This document shows positions 7,582-18,306 of a DNA stretch of 64,000 bases, piece after piece. The translations under genes were made by a program, and so were the position numbers. The stretch covers positions 62,001-126,000 of the forward strand of contig NZ_MPNT01000007.1 in assembly GCF_001907675.1 (NCBI RefSeq), given 5' to 3'. Origin of the DNA: Mycobacterium paraffinicum. GTDB lineage: Bacteria; Actinomycetota; Actinomycetes; Mycobacteriales; Mycobacteriaceae. Position 1 is the first letter of the stretch. Every line of letters begins with the position of its first letter. Under the pieces are notes generated by a model. The model worked only from the letters and a program-made list of their open reading frames with translations, made no database searches and was not told where the DNA came from.

Positions 7582-8865
7582 ATGCCAACCGTCGAACCAA
7601 CCGCCAAGCCGGTCCCGAATCTCCCGCCCGGATTCGACTTCACCGATCCGGACGTCCACGCCGAGCGGTTGCCGGTCGAGGAACTGGCCGAACTGCGGCG
7701 GACCGCGCCGATCTGGTGGAACGAGCAGCCGACGGGGGCCGGCGGATTCGACGACGGCGGCTTCTGGGTGGTGTCCAAGCACAAGGACGTCAAAGAGGTC
7801 TCGCTGCGCAGCGACGTCTTTTCCAGCCTGGAGAAGACCGCGCTGCCGCGCTATAAGGACGGCACGGTCGGCGAGCAGGTCGAACGCGGCAAGTTCGTCT
7901 TGCTCAACATGGACGCCCCGCAACACACCCGGCTGCGCAAGATCATCTCGCGGGCATTCACCCCCCGTTCCATCGAGCGCCTGCGCGGTGACCTCGCCGA
8001 GCGCGCCCGGCGCATCGTCGAGGAGGCCGCCGCCCAGGGTCGCGGTGACTTCGTCGAGCAGGTCTCGTGCGAGCTGCCGCTGCAGGCCATCGCCGGGTTG
8101 ATGGGCGTGCCACAGGAAGAACGCAAGAAGCTGTTCCACTGGTCCAACGAGATGGTCGGCGACCAGGACCCCGAGTTCGCCAACAACGACGCCATCACCG
8201 CTTCCGTCGAACTCATCATGTACGGCATGCAGATGGCCGCCGACCGTGCGAAGAATCCGGGCGAAGACCTCGTCACCAAGCTGGTGCAGGCGGACATCGA
8301 CGGGCACAAGCTCTCCGACGACGAGTTCGGCTTCTTCGTCATCCTGCTGGCCGTGGCCGGCAACGAAACCACCCGCAACTCCATCACCCAGGGCATGATG
8401 GCCTTCACCGACTTTCCCGATCAGTGGGAGCTGTTCAAGTCCGAGCGCCCCGCCACCGCGGCCGACGAGATCGTCCGGTGGGCCACCCCGGTGACGTCGT
8501 TCCAGCGCACCGCGCTTCAGGACTACGAATTGTCCGGCGTGCAGATCAAGAAGGGCCAACGGGTGGTAATGGTCTACCGCTCAGCCAATTTCGACGAGGA
8601 CGTCTTCGACGACCCGTTCACCTTCAACATCCTGCGCGACCCCAACCCGCACGTGGGTTTCGGTGGGACCGGCGCGCACTACTGCATCGGCGCGAACCTG
8701 GCGCGCATGACCATCGACCTGATGTTCAACGCCATCGCCGATGGCATCCCTAACCTGGAATCGATCGGAAAGCCCGAGCGGCTGCGGTCCGGCTGGCTCA
8801 ACGGGATCAAGCACTGGCAGGTCGACTACCACACCGACGGCGCGAAATCCCCTGCCGCACAGTAG
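7582..8865 (+). CDS. Cytochrome P450, CYP125 family (sterol C26 hydroxylase-like)
   Basis: 427 residues from the ATG at 7582, with GAGGAG six bases upstream; an in-frame GTG at 7564 is less likely. The protein closely follows remembered M. tuberculosis CYP125A1, for example PNLPPGFDFTDP at the start and GVQIKKGQRVVM later. P450 hallmarks are the I-helix AVAGNETTRNS, ExxR in DEIVRW, and the haem loop FGGTGAHYCIGANLAR with Cys368 as thiolate ligand. CYP125A1 oxidises the cholesterol side chain at C26. The main cyp125 of mycobacteria lies in the igr cholesterol locus, so this is probably a second copy or subfamily. It is followed after 10 bases by an alcohol dehydrogenase. Confidence 0.92.
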   Translation: MPTVEPTAKPVPNLPPGFDFTDPDVHAERLPVEELAELRRTAPIWWNEQPTGAGGFDDGGFWVVSKHKDVKEVSLRSDVFSSLEKTALPRYKDGTVGEQVERGKFVLLNMDAPQHTRLRKIISRAFTPRSIERLRGDLAERARRIVEEAAAQGRGDFVEQVSCELPLQAIAGLMGVPQEERKKLFHWSNEMVGDQDPEFANNDAITASVELIMYGMQMAADRAKNPGEDLVTKLVQADIDGHKLSDDEFGFFVILLAVAGNETTRNSITQGMMAFTDFPDQWELFKSERPATAADEIVRWATPVTSFQRTALQDYELSGVQIKKGQRVVMVYRSANFDEDVFDDPFTFNILRDPNPHVGFGGTGAHYCIGANLARMTIDLMFNAIADGIPNLESIGKPERLRSGWLNGIKHWQVDYHTDGAKSPAAQ

Positions 8866-8875
8866 CCTCAACTGC

Positions 8876-9889
8876 ATGGCAACCCATCGAGCTGTTCACG
8901 TAAAGTCGGCCGGGGCACCGTTGGAACTGGTCGATGTCGAAACCAAGCCACCGGGACGCGATGAGGCGCGGATAAACGTCACCGCGTGTGGAATCTGCGG
9001 CACGGACGTACACTTCGTCGCCGGTAGTTTCCCGGGGATGGCGTGGCCGTTGACGCCCGGGCACGAAATCGCCGGAACGATCGCCGAACTCGGTGCGGGA
9101 GTCGAGGGTTTTGCCGTCGGCGATCGCGTCGCGGTCGGGTGGTTCGGCGGGTGCTGCTACCACTGCGACGAATGCCGCAAAGGCCACTTCATCCATTGCG
9201 AGAACGGGAAGGTCCCGAGTTACCAATATCCGGGCGGATATGCGGAATCGGTGACCGTCCCGGGCAGTGCGCTTGCCCGGATACCGGAAGGGCTTTCCGA
9301 CGCGGAAGCCGCTCCGATGGGCTGCGCCGGCGTTACCACCTACAACGCGCTGCGTCATACCAAGGCGGTGCCCGGCGACCGGGTCGCCATCCTCGGTGTC
9401 GGCGGGCTCGGCCACCTGGGGGTGCAGTTCGCCCGGGCGATGGGTTTCCAGACCATCGCCATCGCTCGCGGCGGCGACAAAGAGGAGGACGCCCGGAAGT
9501 TGGGCGCCCACCACTACATCGACTCCACCGCCGGCGATCCCGCGGAAGCGCTGCGGGCCCTGGGCGGAGCGTCGGTCGTGCTGGCGACCGCCGGCAACTC
9601 GCCGGCGATGGCCGCCACCGTCGGCGGGATCTCGCCACAGGGCGAACTCGTCACGATCGGCGTCACCCCAGAACCGTTGCCGATCCGCCCCGTCGACCTC
9701 ATCGGCCCGGGGATCAGCATCGTCGGTCATCCCTCCGGAACGGCGAAAGACGTTGAAGACACGATGCATTTCGCCGTCCTGTCCGGGGTACGGGCGTGGA
9801 TCGAGGAGCTGCCGCTCTCGCAGGCCGCCGAGGGGTACGCGGCGTTGGAGCAGGGACGCGCGCACTACCGCACGGTCCTGACGATGTGA
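8876..9889 (+). CDS. Zinc-dependent alcohol dehydrogenase
   Basis: 337 residues from ATG 8876. The GroES-like domain has CGICGTDVHF, GHEIAG and the four-cysteine zinc loop CCYHCDECRKGHFIHC. The Rossmann motif GVGGLGHLGVQ is near residue 170. It reads like the AdhA/YahK class of NADP-linked alcohol dehydrogenases. Starting 10 bases after the CYP125-like gene, it should be co-transcribed and could oxidise the 26-hydroxy product to the aldehyde; that step is inference. The YceI gene follows after 13 bases. Confidence 0.9.
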   Translation: MATHRAVHVKSAGAPLELVDVETKPPGRDEARINVTACGICGTDVHFVAGSFPGMAWPLTPGHEIAGTIAELGAGVEGFAVGDRVAVGWFGGCCYHCDECRKGHFIHCENGKVPSYQYPGGYAESVTVPGSALARIPEGLSDAEAAPMGCAGVTTYNALRHTKAVPGDRVAILGVGGLGHLGVQFARAMGFQTIAIARGGDKEEDARKLGAHHYIDSTAGDPAEALRALGGASVVLATAGNSPAMAATVGGISPQGELVTIGVTPEPLPIRPVDLIGPGISIVGHPSGTAKDVEDTMHFAVLSGVRAWIEELPLSQAAEGYAALEQGRAHYRTVLTM

Positions 9890-9902
9890 TTACAGTCGGC
9901 CT

Positions 9903-10451
9903 ATGACCGGCGAGTGGAGCTTGAACGCGTCCGACGGCGAACTGCTGCTCGCCACGGGAGTCCAAGGCCGCGCCGCCCGGATGGGTCACCGACTCACGAT
10001 CGCGATGACCCGCTGGCACGCCACCGTGAGCTGGGCCGGTTCCGAACCGGCCACCGTCGAGCTTGTGGTCGAGACGGACTCGCTAGAGGTGCTGCGCGGC
10101 GAGGGCGGCGTCAAGGGACTGTCTGCGCCCGAGAAGGCCCTGGTGCGGTCCAACGCCTTGAAGTCGTTGGATGCCAGCCGGTTTCCGGAGATCCGCTTCG
10201 TCACACGGGCCGTCGACAAGACCGGCGACGGGTACCGGCTCAACGGCGAACTCACCGTGCGGGGAAAGACGCGGGACCACGTGATCGAGTTGCGCACAGA
10301 GGATCTCGGGGACGCGTGGCGCATGTCCACCGAGTCCACGGTCCGGCAGACCGACTACGGCATCAAGCCGTACTCACTGCTGATGGGTTCGCTGCAGGTC
10401 GCCGACGACGTTGCGTTGTCCTTCACCGCCACTCACGCGAAGGACGCCTGA
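9903..10451 (+). CDS. YceI family protein
   Basis: 182 residues from ATG 9903, the length of a single YceI lipocalin-like barrel. The typical pattern is seen: W-S-L near the start, alternating beta strands, LDASRFPEIRFV in the middle (compare the family's D-xx-x-FP-xx-F), then ELTVRGKTRDHVIEL and TDYGIKPY near the end. YceI proteins bind isoprenoid lipids. There is no signal peptide, so this copy is probably cytoplasmic. It is the third gene of the P450-dehydrogenase run and convergent with the DUF7159 gene 11 bases away. Confidence 0.8.
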   Translation: MTGEWSLNASDGELLLATGVQGRAARMGHRLTIAMTRWHATVSWAGSEPATVELVVETDSLEVLRGEGGVKGLSAPEKALVRSNALKSLDASRFPEIRFVTRAVDKTGDGYRLNGELTVRGKTRDHVIELRTEDLGDAWRMSTESTVRQTDYGIKPYSLLMGSLQVADDVALSFTATHAKDA

Positions 10452-10462
10452 GCGGCGCGACG

Positions 10463-11563
10463 TCAGGGCTGCGGCTGCACGGGGGCTTGTGGCGCCGAGT
10501 CGCCCGTCGGCTCACCGGCGTCGGCCGGTATGTGCTCGAGAACCCTGGTCAGGTAGGGCTGCGGGGTAGCGGCGTCGGGCTGCTGGACCTCCGGGGCGGC
10601 GGATTCCGTAATCGGTTCTCCCGCGGGAACCTTCGCCTGCGGGGTCAGCGGCGCGACGACCGGGGGCGGCGCCACGGCTTCGGCGATTTGCGGTGTGGGC
10701 GGCTGCACCGCGTGTCGAGGCGCCGGCTGGCTGGCCGGGGCCAGCTGCATACCCACGGCGAGCGATAACGAGGAGACGAAGGTGACCACTCCGGCGGCCA
10801 GGGTGGTGACGGCGCCGGCGTACGAGAGCTTGCGCGGTGGTGCGGGCGCGGCGGGTGCACTGGTGTGCTCCACCAGCTGCTCGTCGGTGAACTCGGTGCT
10901 TCGGGCGGCGGTCAGCGCCGCGCCCCGCGCGATGGTTACCTGCGCCATCGTTTGCACGAAAACCGGTACGGGCAGCGTCTTTTCGAGTTGCCAGGAGAAA
11001 CCGTCGTCGCAGTGCGGGCCGACGACGACAACCCCGCCCGGCTGCCAGCCAACGCGGTCGAACATGCCGCGCAGCCAGCGGGTCAGGCCGTCGAGACCAC
11101 CGCCCACCTGCTTGGTGACTGTCCGCGTCTCCCCGTTGTGGGTGTCGACCATGACAACGGTCGTCCCGTCGCGTTCGAGGAGACAGACGGCGGTCTGCTC
11201 GTAGCCGATGACCGGCGCGATGGCCTGCGCCAAGGTCTCGACGGCGTCGAGCGCACGGACCGGTACGACGTTGTCGAGGCCCGCGTCGGTGAGCGCTTCG
11301 AGCACCAGCGCTGCCTGCGCGGACGCGTCGTCGTTCCAGGTCACTCCGACGACCCGCAGCCGGTGATCGCTGGCGGCCGCCTGCGCTTCCACCCGCAATA
11401 CCTCGTCGGCTACTTGCTCTGCGGTACTGAGGGATCGCACCCCGCGACCGGCGTCCAGTGCCAGCTCTCGGTGGTCCAGGATGGTGCCGTCCGCGCCGTG
11501 TCCTTCAGCGAGGACCCAGCCAATGGCGGTCGGCGTCACTGATAGCCCAAGTACCGTGTCCAA
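10463..11563 (-). CDS. DUF7159 family protein (actinobacterial, single membrane span)
   Basis: 366 residues. It begins MDTVLGLSVTPTAIGWVL, the signature of the mycobacterial DUF7159 family, whose N-terminal ~215 residues look like an actin-fold ATPase (VVGVTWNDDA, TTVVMVDTHNG). One transmembrane helix follows near residues 247-270, then a proline/alanine-rich tail of ~95 residues that would be outside the membrane. A secretion or cell-envelope role has been suggested for related proteins, but none is established. The start ATG is at 11563, and the 635-base region upstream is shared with fbpB. Confidence 0.8.
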   Translation of the reverse strand: MDTVLGLSVTPTAIGWVLAEGHGADGTILDHRELALDAGRGVRSLSTAEQVADEVLRVEAQAAASDHRLRVVGVTWNDDASAQAALVLEALTDAGLDNVVPVRALDAVETLAQAIAPVIGYEQTAVCLLERDGTTVVMVDTHNGETRTVTKQVGGGLDGLTRWLRGMFDRVGWQPGGVVVVGPHCDDGFSWQLEKTLPVPVFVQTMAQVTIARGAALTAARSTEFTDEQLVEHTSAPAAPAPPRKLSYAGAVTTLAAGVVTFVSSLSLAVGMQLAPASQPAPRHAVQPPTPQIAEAVAPPPVVAPLTPQAKVPAGEPITESAAPEVQQPDAATPQPYLTRVLEHIPADAGEPTGDSAPQAPVQPQP

Positions 11564-13191
<1,628 letters not shown>

Positions 13192-13214
13192 CCTCACCTG
13201 CCCCGAGGTCGCTG

Positions 13215-13245
13215 CTGCGCCCGACGACGACGCCGTCGGGCGCAG
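13215..13245. terminator. Bidirectional hairpin between fbpB and a convergent gene
   Basis: CTGCGCCCGACG and CGTCGGGCGCAG form a perfect 12-bp stem with a 7-base loop. It lies in the 73-base gap between the 3' ends of fbpB and the convergent hypothetical gene. There is no T tract, as is usual for mycobacterial terminators. Confidence 0.75.
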
Positions 13246-13264
13246 TAGTGCGTTATGGGCCCGA

Positions 13265-13882
13265 TCAGCTCGGCCTGGCGAACTCGCCGGTGATGTCCGT
13301 CCAGGCCGTCGCGTCCGCGTGATGATCGGTCATGTTCCGGCATTGGCCGTAGACGCGGAGCACGCCCACGTTGGGCTCGTCGTCGTGCCGGTAGACGATC
13401 ACCGTGACGGCGTCCTTGGTAAGCGTCTTGGCGAAGGCGTGATTGTTGGGCGGTAGGCCCTCGGTCCAGCCGTGGTCGGTCAGCGTGGCGGCGATTCGGG
13501 CGAAGTATGTGTCGGTCTGCGTTGCGGTCGGCACCGAGAACGTCAGGTAGACCGCGCCTTGATACGGCGGGTCGTCGCGGTTTTTGCAGGACATCAGCGA
13601 GTAGCCGGCCGACGACGTCCGCAAGGCCGCCGCGGCGACGACGCCCTGCGCCGACTGGACGACTTGAGCCCTCGACTGGTCGTCACTCACCGGGCTGGAG
13701 GGATGGTCGAGCGTGTCGGCGGGCGTCGAATGCAGGCGATCGAGCATCAGGATCGCCGCACCCAGCAACATGGGGACCGCCAGCGCAGCCGCGATCAGCG
13801 CCCGAATCTGCTTCGAACGCAACGACTTTCCGCGCTTCCCGCCTACGCGCTGCGGGCCGCGACTGCCCATGGTCGACGACAT
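13265..13882 (-). CDS. Hypothetical membrane-anchored protein
   Basis: 205 residues from the ATG at 13882 (an ATG at 13870 is also possible). A basic N-terminus (RGPQRVGGKRGKSLRSKQ) precedes one hydrophobic segment (about residues 24-42), then an extracytoplasmic domain with two cysteines (LMSCKNRDD and YGQCRNM). The pattern is of an anchored or secreted lipoprotein-like protein without a lipobox. It sits between fbpB and the chorismate mutase gene, which I recall as adjacent in M. tuberculosis, so it is probably an insertion. Function unknown. Confidence 0.75.
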   Translation of the reverse strand: MSSTMGSRGPQRVGGKRGKSLRSKQIRALIAAALAVPMLLGAAILMLDRLHSTPADTLDHPSSPVSDDQSRAQVVQSAQGVVAAAALRTSSAGYSLMSCKNRDDPPYQGAVYLTFSVPTATQTDTYFARIAATLTDHGWTEGLPPNNHAFAKTLTKDAVTVIVYRHDDEPNVGVLRVYGQCRNMTDHHADATAWTDITGEFARPS

Positions 13883-13937
13883 CAGCACTTTCAGGCTAAC
13901 TCCGAAGTGCCCATCCGCCCGCGACTGCCGCAGAATC

Positions 13938-14519
13938 ATGGTCATGACCGGCCGCCGCGTCACGCTGACTGCGCGCTGCGGCGTCGTCGTCGGCACGTTG
14001 GCGGTGCTGGTTGCCTCGCCGGCCGCGGCCGACGACTCCGGTGCGCTCACCGAGTTGGTCGACGCCGCCGCGCGGCGGTTACAAATCGCCGAGCCGGTGG
14101 CCGCGTTCAAGTGGCACACGCACGGACCTATCGAAGACCCAGACCGCATCCAGCAAGAACTCGCCAACTTGGCAAACCAGGCTTCCGCCCGGCAGGTCGA
14201 CCCCGACTACGTCACCAAGGCGTTCGGCGACCAAATCAGCGCCACCGAGGGCATCGAATACAGCCGGTTCGCGGATTGGAAGCTCGATCCCGCGGGCGCG
14301 CCGACCCAGTCGGCGGACCTGACGGCGTCACGGTCGGCGATCGACGACCTCAACCAGACGATGCTGAACCAGATGGTGGCCAACTGGGACCTGCTGCATT
14401 CGCCGGCCTGCCCCGCGCAGCTCGACCTCGCCAGGGGCGGCGTCGTCCGTACGCGGCGGCTGGACGCCCTCTATCAGCGGGCGCTGGCGTTAGCAACCCA
14501 GTCATATTGCCAGCAATAA
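13938..14519 (+). CDS. Secreted chorismate mutase (AroQ-gamma type)
   Basis: 193 residues from ATG 13938 (or 13944). A signal peptide (about residues 1-33, ending SPAAA before DDSGA) precedes an all-helical domain. It matches M. tuberculosis Rv1885c in length and content, with LVDAAARRLQIAEPVAAFKWHTHGPIEDP at the first helix and DPDYVTKAFGDQI at the second (each part of the conserved active-site framework with Arg and Lys). Two cysteines (SPAC near residue 158 and SYC near the end) probably form the family disulphide. It converts chorismate to prephenate outside the cytoplasm; why it is exported is unclear. rpfC follows. Confidence 0.93.
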   Translation: MVMTGRRVTLTARCGVVVGTLAVLVASPAAADDSGALTELVDAAARRLQIAEPVAAFKWHTHGPIEDPDRIQQELANLANQASARQVDPDYVTKAFGDQISATEGIEYSRFADWKLDPAGAPTQSADLTASRSAIDDLNQTMLNQMVANWDLLHSPACPAQLDLARGGVVRTRRLDALYQRALALATQSYCQQ

Positions 14520-15062
<543 letters not shown>

Positions 15063-15117
15063 CGATCAACACCGTCGCGGTCTATGACCGCGCGGGAAGC
15101 TGTGTTTGGATCAGCGC

Positions 15118-15573
15118 ATGGAAGGTTCGGCGACTGTTCATATGGCGGCGCCCGCGGACAAGATCTGGGATCTCATCGCGAACGTTCGCAACATCGGACG
15201 GTTCTCCCCGGAAGTATTCGAAGCCGAGTGGCTGGGTGATGCAAGCGGCCCGGCCCTCGGCGCCAAATTCCGCGGGCACGTTCGGCGCAACGAGATCGGG
15301 CCGGTGTATTGGACAACCTGCGAGGTCACCGCATGCGAACCCAGTCGTGAGTTCGGTTTCGCGGTGCTGCTCGGTGATCGGGCGGTCAACAACTGGCACT
15401 ACCGGATGGCGCCCAGCGGCGGCGGCACGGACGTGACCGAGTCGTTCCGGCTCAGCCCCGCGCCGTGGCTCGGCCTCTATTGGCTGTTCGGCGGTTTTCT
15501 GCGCAAGCGCCGCAACGTCCGCGACATGACCAAGACGCTGAACCGGATCAAAGATGTGGTCGAGGCGGGCTGA
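15118..15573 (+). CDS. SRPBCC (START-like) family protein
   Basis: 151 residues from ATG 15118; a TTG at 15106 is less likely. It is a single SRPBCC/polyketide-cyclase-like fold: EGSATVHMAAPADKIWDLIANV at the N-terminus is the typical first strand-helix unit, followed by beta strands and a long C-terminal helix (NVRDMTKTLNRIKDVVEAG). It is the counterpart of Rv1883c. Such proteins bind hydrophobic ligands; the ligand is unknown. The short-chain dehydrogenase gene starts 6 bases after its stop, so the two are co-translated. Confidence 0.88.
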   Translation: MEGSATVHMAAPADKIWDLIANVRNIGRFSPEVFEAEWLGDASGPALGAKFRGHVRRNEIGPVYWTTCEVTACEPSREFGFAVLLGDRAVNNWHYRMAPSGGGTDVTESFRLSPAPWLGLYWLFGGFLRKRRNVRDMTKTLNRIKDVVEAG

Positions 15574-15579
15574 CGCGCC

Positions 15580-16413
15580 GTGAAATCGGTCTTCATCACC
15601 GGCGCGGGCAGCGGCATGGGGCGCGAGGGCGCAAAACTCTTCCACGCCAAGGGCTGGCGGGTCGGTGCCGTGGACCGCAACGAGAACGGGTTGGCGACGC
15701 TCCAACAGGAACTGGGCGGCGACCGGCTGTGGACGCGCCAAGTCGACGTCACCGACAAGGCGGCCCTGGAGGGCGCCTTGGCCGACTTCTGCGCCGGCAA
15801 CACCGGCGCCGGCCTCGACATGATGTGGAACAACGCCGGCATCGGCGAGTCCGGATGGTTCGAGGACGTGCCCTACGAGGCCGCCATGCGCGTCGTCGAC
15901 ATCAACTACAAGGCCGTGCTGACGGGCGCCTACGCGTCGTTGCCGTATTTGAAGAAGACCCCGGGCAGCCTGATGTTCTCGACGTCGTCCTCGTCGGCGA
16001 CCTACGGCATGCCGCGCCTCGCCGTGTATTCGTCGACCAAGCACGCGGTCAAGGGCTTGACCGAGGCGCTCAGCGTCGAGTGGCAGCGACACGGGGTCCG
16101 CGTCGCCGACGTGCTGCCCGGTCTGATCGACACCGCCATCCTGACCACGACGACGAATCACTCCAACGACGGCCGCGCGCCGATGACGGCGGAGGAGCTG
16201 CGTGCCACCGCGCCCAAGAAGGGCATCCTCCGGTTGATGCCGGCAAGCAGCGTGGCGGAAACCGCGTGGCAGGCTTATCACCACCCCAAGCGGTTGCATT
16301 GGTATGTGCCCAAGGGCATTCGGTTGATCGACTTGTTCAAGGGCCTGAGTCCGGAGTTCGTGCGACGCAGCATCGTCAAGTCGCTACCCAGGATGATGCC
16401 GGATCGGCAATGA
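15580..16413 (+). CDS. Short-chain dehydrogenase/reductase
   Basis: 277 residues from GTG 15580. Classical SDR motifs: the cofactor site TGAGSGMGRE at residue 7, NNAGIGE near residue 88, catalytic Ser in STSSSSATYG and YSSTKHAVKG carrying Tyr and Lys. The glycine pattern and the aspartate in VDRNENG favour NAD over NADP. It corresponds to Rv1882c. The substrate is unknown. The stop codon lies within a 13-base tandem duplication, and lppE begins just after it. Confidence 0.92.
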   Translation: MKSVFITGAGSGMGREGAKLFHAKGWRVGAVDRNENGLATLQQELGGDRLWTRQVDVTDKAALEGALADFCAGNTGAGLDMMWNNAGIGESGWFEDVPYEAAMRVVDINYKAVLTGAYASLPYLKKTPGSLMFSTSSSSATYGMPRLAVYSSTKHAVKGLTEALSVEWQRHGVRVADVLPGLIDTAILTTTTNHSNDGRAPMTAEELRATAPKKGILRLMPASSVAETAWQAYHHPKRLHWYVPKGIRLIDLFKGLSPEFVRRSIVKSLPRMMPDRQ

Positions 16414-16427
16414 AGATCGGCAATGAA
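16402..16427 (+). repeat. Two tandem copies of GATCGGCAATGAA across a stop codon
   Basis: The 13-base unit occurs at 16402-16414 and 16415-16427 without change. The first copy holds the TGA stop of the short-chain dehydrogenase (16411-16413). The second copy leads directly into the GAAGGAGG ribosome site of lppE. Confidence 0.9.
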
Positions 16428-16439
16428 GGAGGTGCACCG

Positions 16440-16859
16440 GTGCGAAACCGGTTACTCGCGGTCGTCTTCCTCGTGATCGCCGGTGTCGGCCTCGCGGGGT
16501 GCGGTCAGGCGCAGACCACGCCGCGCAAAGCGGCCCGCCTGACCATCGACGGCGCCACGCACAGCACACGACCACCGTCGTGCAGCCAGAACCAGCAGTA
16601 CCGGACCATCGACATCAAGGACCACGACGGCGGCGTCGAGGCCGTGGTGCTCACCAGTGGTTACCGGGTGATGCCCCAGTGGGTCAAGATCCGCAACGTC
16701 GACGGGTTCACCGGCAGCTTCTGGGAAGGCGGGGTCGGCGACGCGCACGCCGAGGTCACCAACGACGCGTACACGATCACGGGCAGCGCCTACGGCATCA
16801 ACAGCAGCAACCCCAACAAGGTCGTCACGACCGAGTTCAAGATCAGCGCCGAGTGCTGA
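16440..16859 (+). CDS. lppE: Lipoprotein LppE
   Basis: 139 residues from GTG 16440, chosen because AAGGAGGTG lies ~6 bases upstream. An ATG at 16410 overlapping the previous stop would add 10 residues. The lipoprotein signal is VRNRLLAVVFLVIAGVGLAGC with lipobox LAGC; the cysteine would be lipidated and the protein anchored outside the membrane. The remaining ~115 residues are beta-rich with cysteines PSCSQN and SAEC (the last residue), probably a disulphide. It corresponds to Rv1881c. Function unknown. Confidence 0.9.
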   Translation: MRNRLLAVVFLVIAGVGLAGCGQAQTTPRKAARLTIDGATHSTRPPSCSQNQQYRTIDIKDHDGGVEAVVLTSGYRVMPQWVKIRNVDGFTGSFWEGGVGDAHAEVTNDAYTITGSAYGINSSNPNKVVTTEFKISAEC

Positions 16860-16913
16860 CCCGATCGGGGGTGGCGGCCTACGCTCGAAAGACATCGATC
16901 GACGGAGGGGCCG

Positions 16914-18245
16914 GTGAAGGACCGACTGCACTGGTTGGCGATGCACGGATTCATCCGCGGCGTCGCGCGGCTCGGGGTCCGGCGGGGAGACCTACATGCC
17001 AGGCTGATCGCCGACCCGGAGGTGGCCGCCAATCCCGTGGCCTATTACGACGAACTGCGGGCCGCGGGGCCGCTGGTCAAGGGCCGCGTCAGTTACCTGA
17101 CGGCCGATCATGCGCTCGCCCATGAGCTGCTGCGCTCCGACGATTTCCGCGTGGTGATGTTCGGCGCGAATCTGCCGGGGCCGTTGCGGTGGCTGGAGGG
17201 CCGCACCCGCGACGACCTGCTGCACCCGCTTCGCGCGCCCTCGCTGCTCGCCGTCGAGCCGCCGGACCACACCCGTTATCGCAAGACGGTGTCGGCGGTG
17301 TTCACTTCCCGGGCGGTCGCCGCGTTGCGAGACCGCGTGGAGCAGACCGCCACCGACCTGTTGGACCGGCTGGCCGCCGAATCCGGCGCCTCCCCGGTCG
17401 TCGACATCGTGGGACGGTACTGCTCGCAGCTTCCGGTCGCGATCATCAGCGACATCCTCGGCGTGCCCGAGCCGGACCGGCGGCGGGTGCTGGAGTTCGG
17501 TGAGCTCGCCGCGCCGAGCCTCGACATCGGGCTGACGTGGCGGCAGTACCGCAGCGTGCAGCGAGGGCTGGCCGGCTTCAGCTCCTGGCTCGCCGAGCAC
17601 CTGAGCCGGCTGCGACGCGACCCGAGCGACAACCTCATGAGCCAGTTGATTCAGATAGCCGAAAGTGGCTCCGCCGAAACGTATTTGGACTCCAACGAGC
17701 TTCAGGCCATCGCCGGGCTGGTGTTGGCCGCCGGATTCGAGACGACGGTCAACCTGCTGGGCAACGGCATTCGCATGCTGTTGGACGCCCCCGACCGCCT
17801 CGACACCCTGCGCCGCCGCCCCGAGCTGTGGCCCAACGCCGTCGAGGAGATCCTGCGGCTGGAGTCGCCGGTGCAGCTGACCGCGCGGATGGCGTTGGGC
17901 GACGTCGAGCTTGCCGGCGCGCGGCTCCGGCGGGACGATCTGGTGCTGGTCTATCTGGCCGCCGCCAACCGCGACCCGTCCGTCTTCGACGATCCGCACC
18001 GCTTCGACATCGAACGACCCAACGCCGGAAGGCATCTCGCGTTCTCGGGCGGCCGGCACTTCTGCCTGGGCGCCGCGCTGGCGCGCGCCGAGGGCGAAGT
18101 GGGCCTGCGCACGTTCTTCGACCGCTTCCCCGAGGTGCGCGCGGCGGGCGCGGGCAGCAGGCGCGACACCCGCGTGCTGCGGGGCTGGTCGTCGCTGCCG
18201 GTGACGCTGGGCCCGGCGCGGTCGATGGCTCACGTCAACGGCTAG
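16914..18245 (+). CDS. cyp140: Cytochrome P450, CYP140 family
   Basis: 443 residues from GTG 16914, close to the length of M. tuberculosis CYP140 (Rv1880c), and in the same order after lppE. Motifs: I-helix VLAAGFETTVNL with the acid replaced by Glu (AGFET), ExxR in EEILRL, PERF-like PHRFDIERPNAG, and the haem loop FSGGRHFCLGAALAR with Cys384. The substrate is not known. The stop codon is inside a 14-base tandem duplication (18239-18266). Confidence 0.93.
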   Translation: MKDRLHWLAMHGFIRGVARLGVRRGDLHARLIADPEVAANPVAYYDELRAAGPLVKGRVSYLTADHALAHELLRSDDFRVVMFGANLPGPLRWLEGRTRDDLLHPLRAPSLLAVEPPDHTRYRKTVSAVFTSRAVAALRDRVEQTATDLLDRLAAESGASPVVDIVGRYCSQLPVAIISDILGVPEPDRRRVLEFGELAAPSLDIGLTWRQYRSVQRGLAGFSSWLAEHLSRLRRDPSDNLMSQLIQIAESGSAETYLDSNELQAIAGLVLAAGFETTVNLLGNGIRMLLDAPDRLDTLRRRPELWPNAVEEILRLESPVQLTARMALGDVELAGARLRRDDLVLVYLAAANRDPSVFDDPHRFDIERPNAGRHLAFSGGRHFCLGAALARAEGEVGLRTFFDRFPEVRAAGAGSRRDTRVLRGWSSLPVTLGPARSMAHVNG

Positions 18246-18266
18246 GGATCGGCGGCTAGGGATCGG
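18239..18266 (+). repeat. Two tandem copies of CGGCTAGGGATCGG across a stop codon
   Basis: Identical 14-base units at 18239-18252 and 18253-18266. The first contains the TAG stop of cyp140 (18243-18245). Confidence 0.9.
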
Positions 18267-18306
18267 CGCGGTTGACACCCGTCCGGTAACCGAGTTTATT
18301 TGCGCT

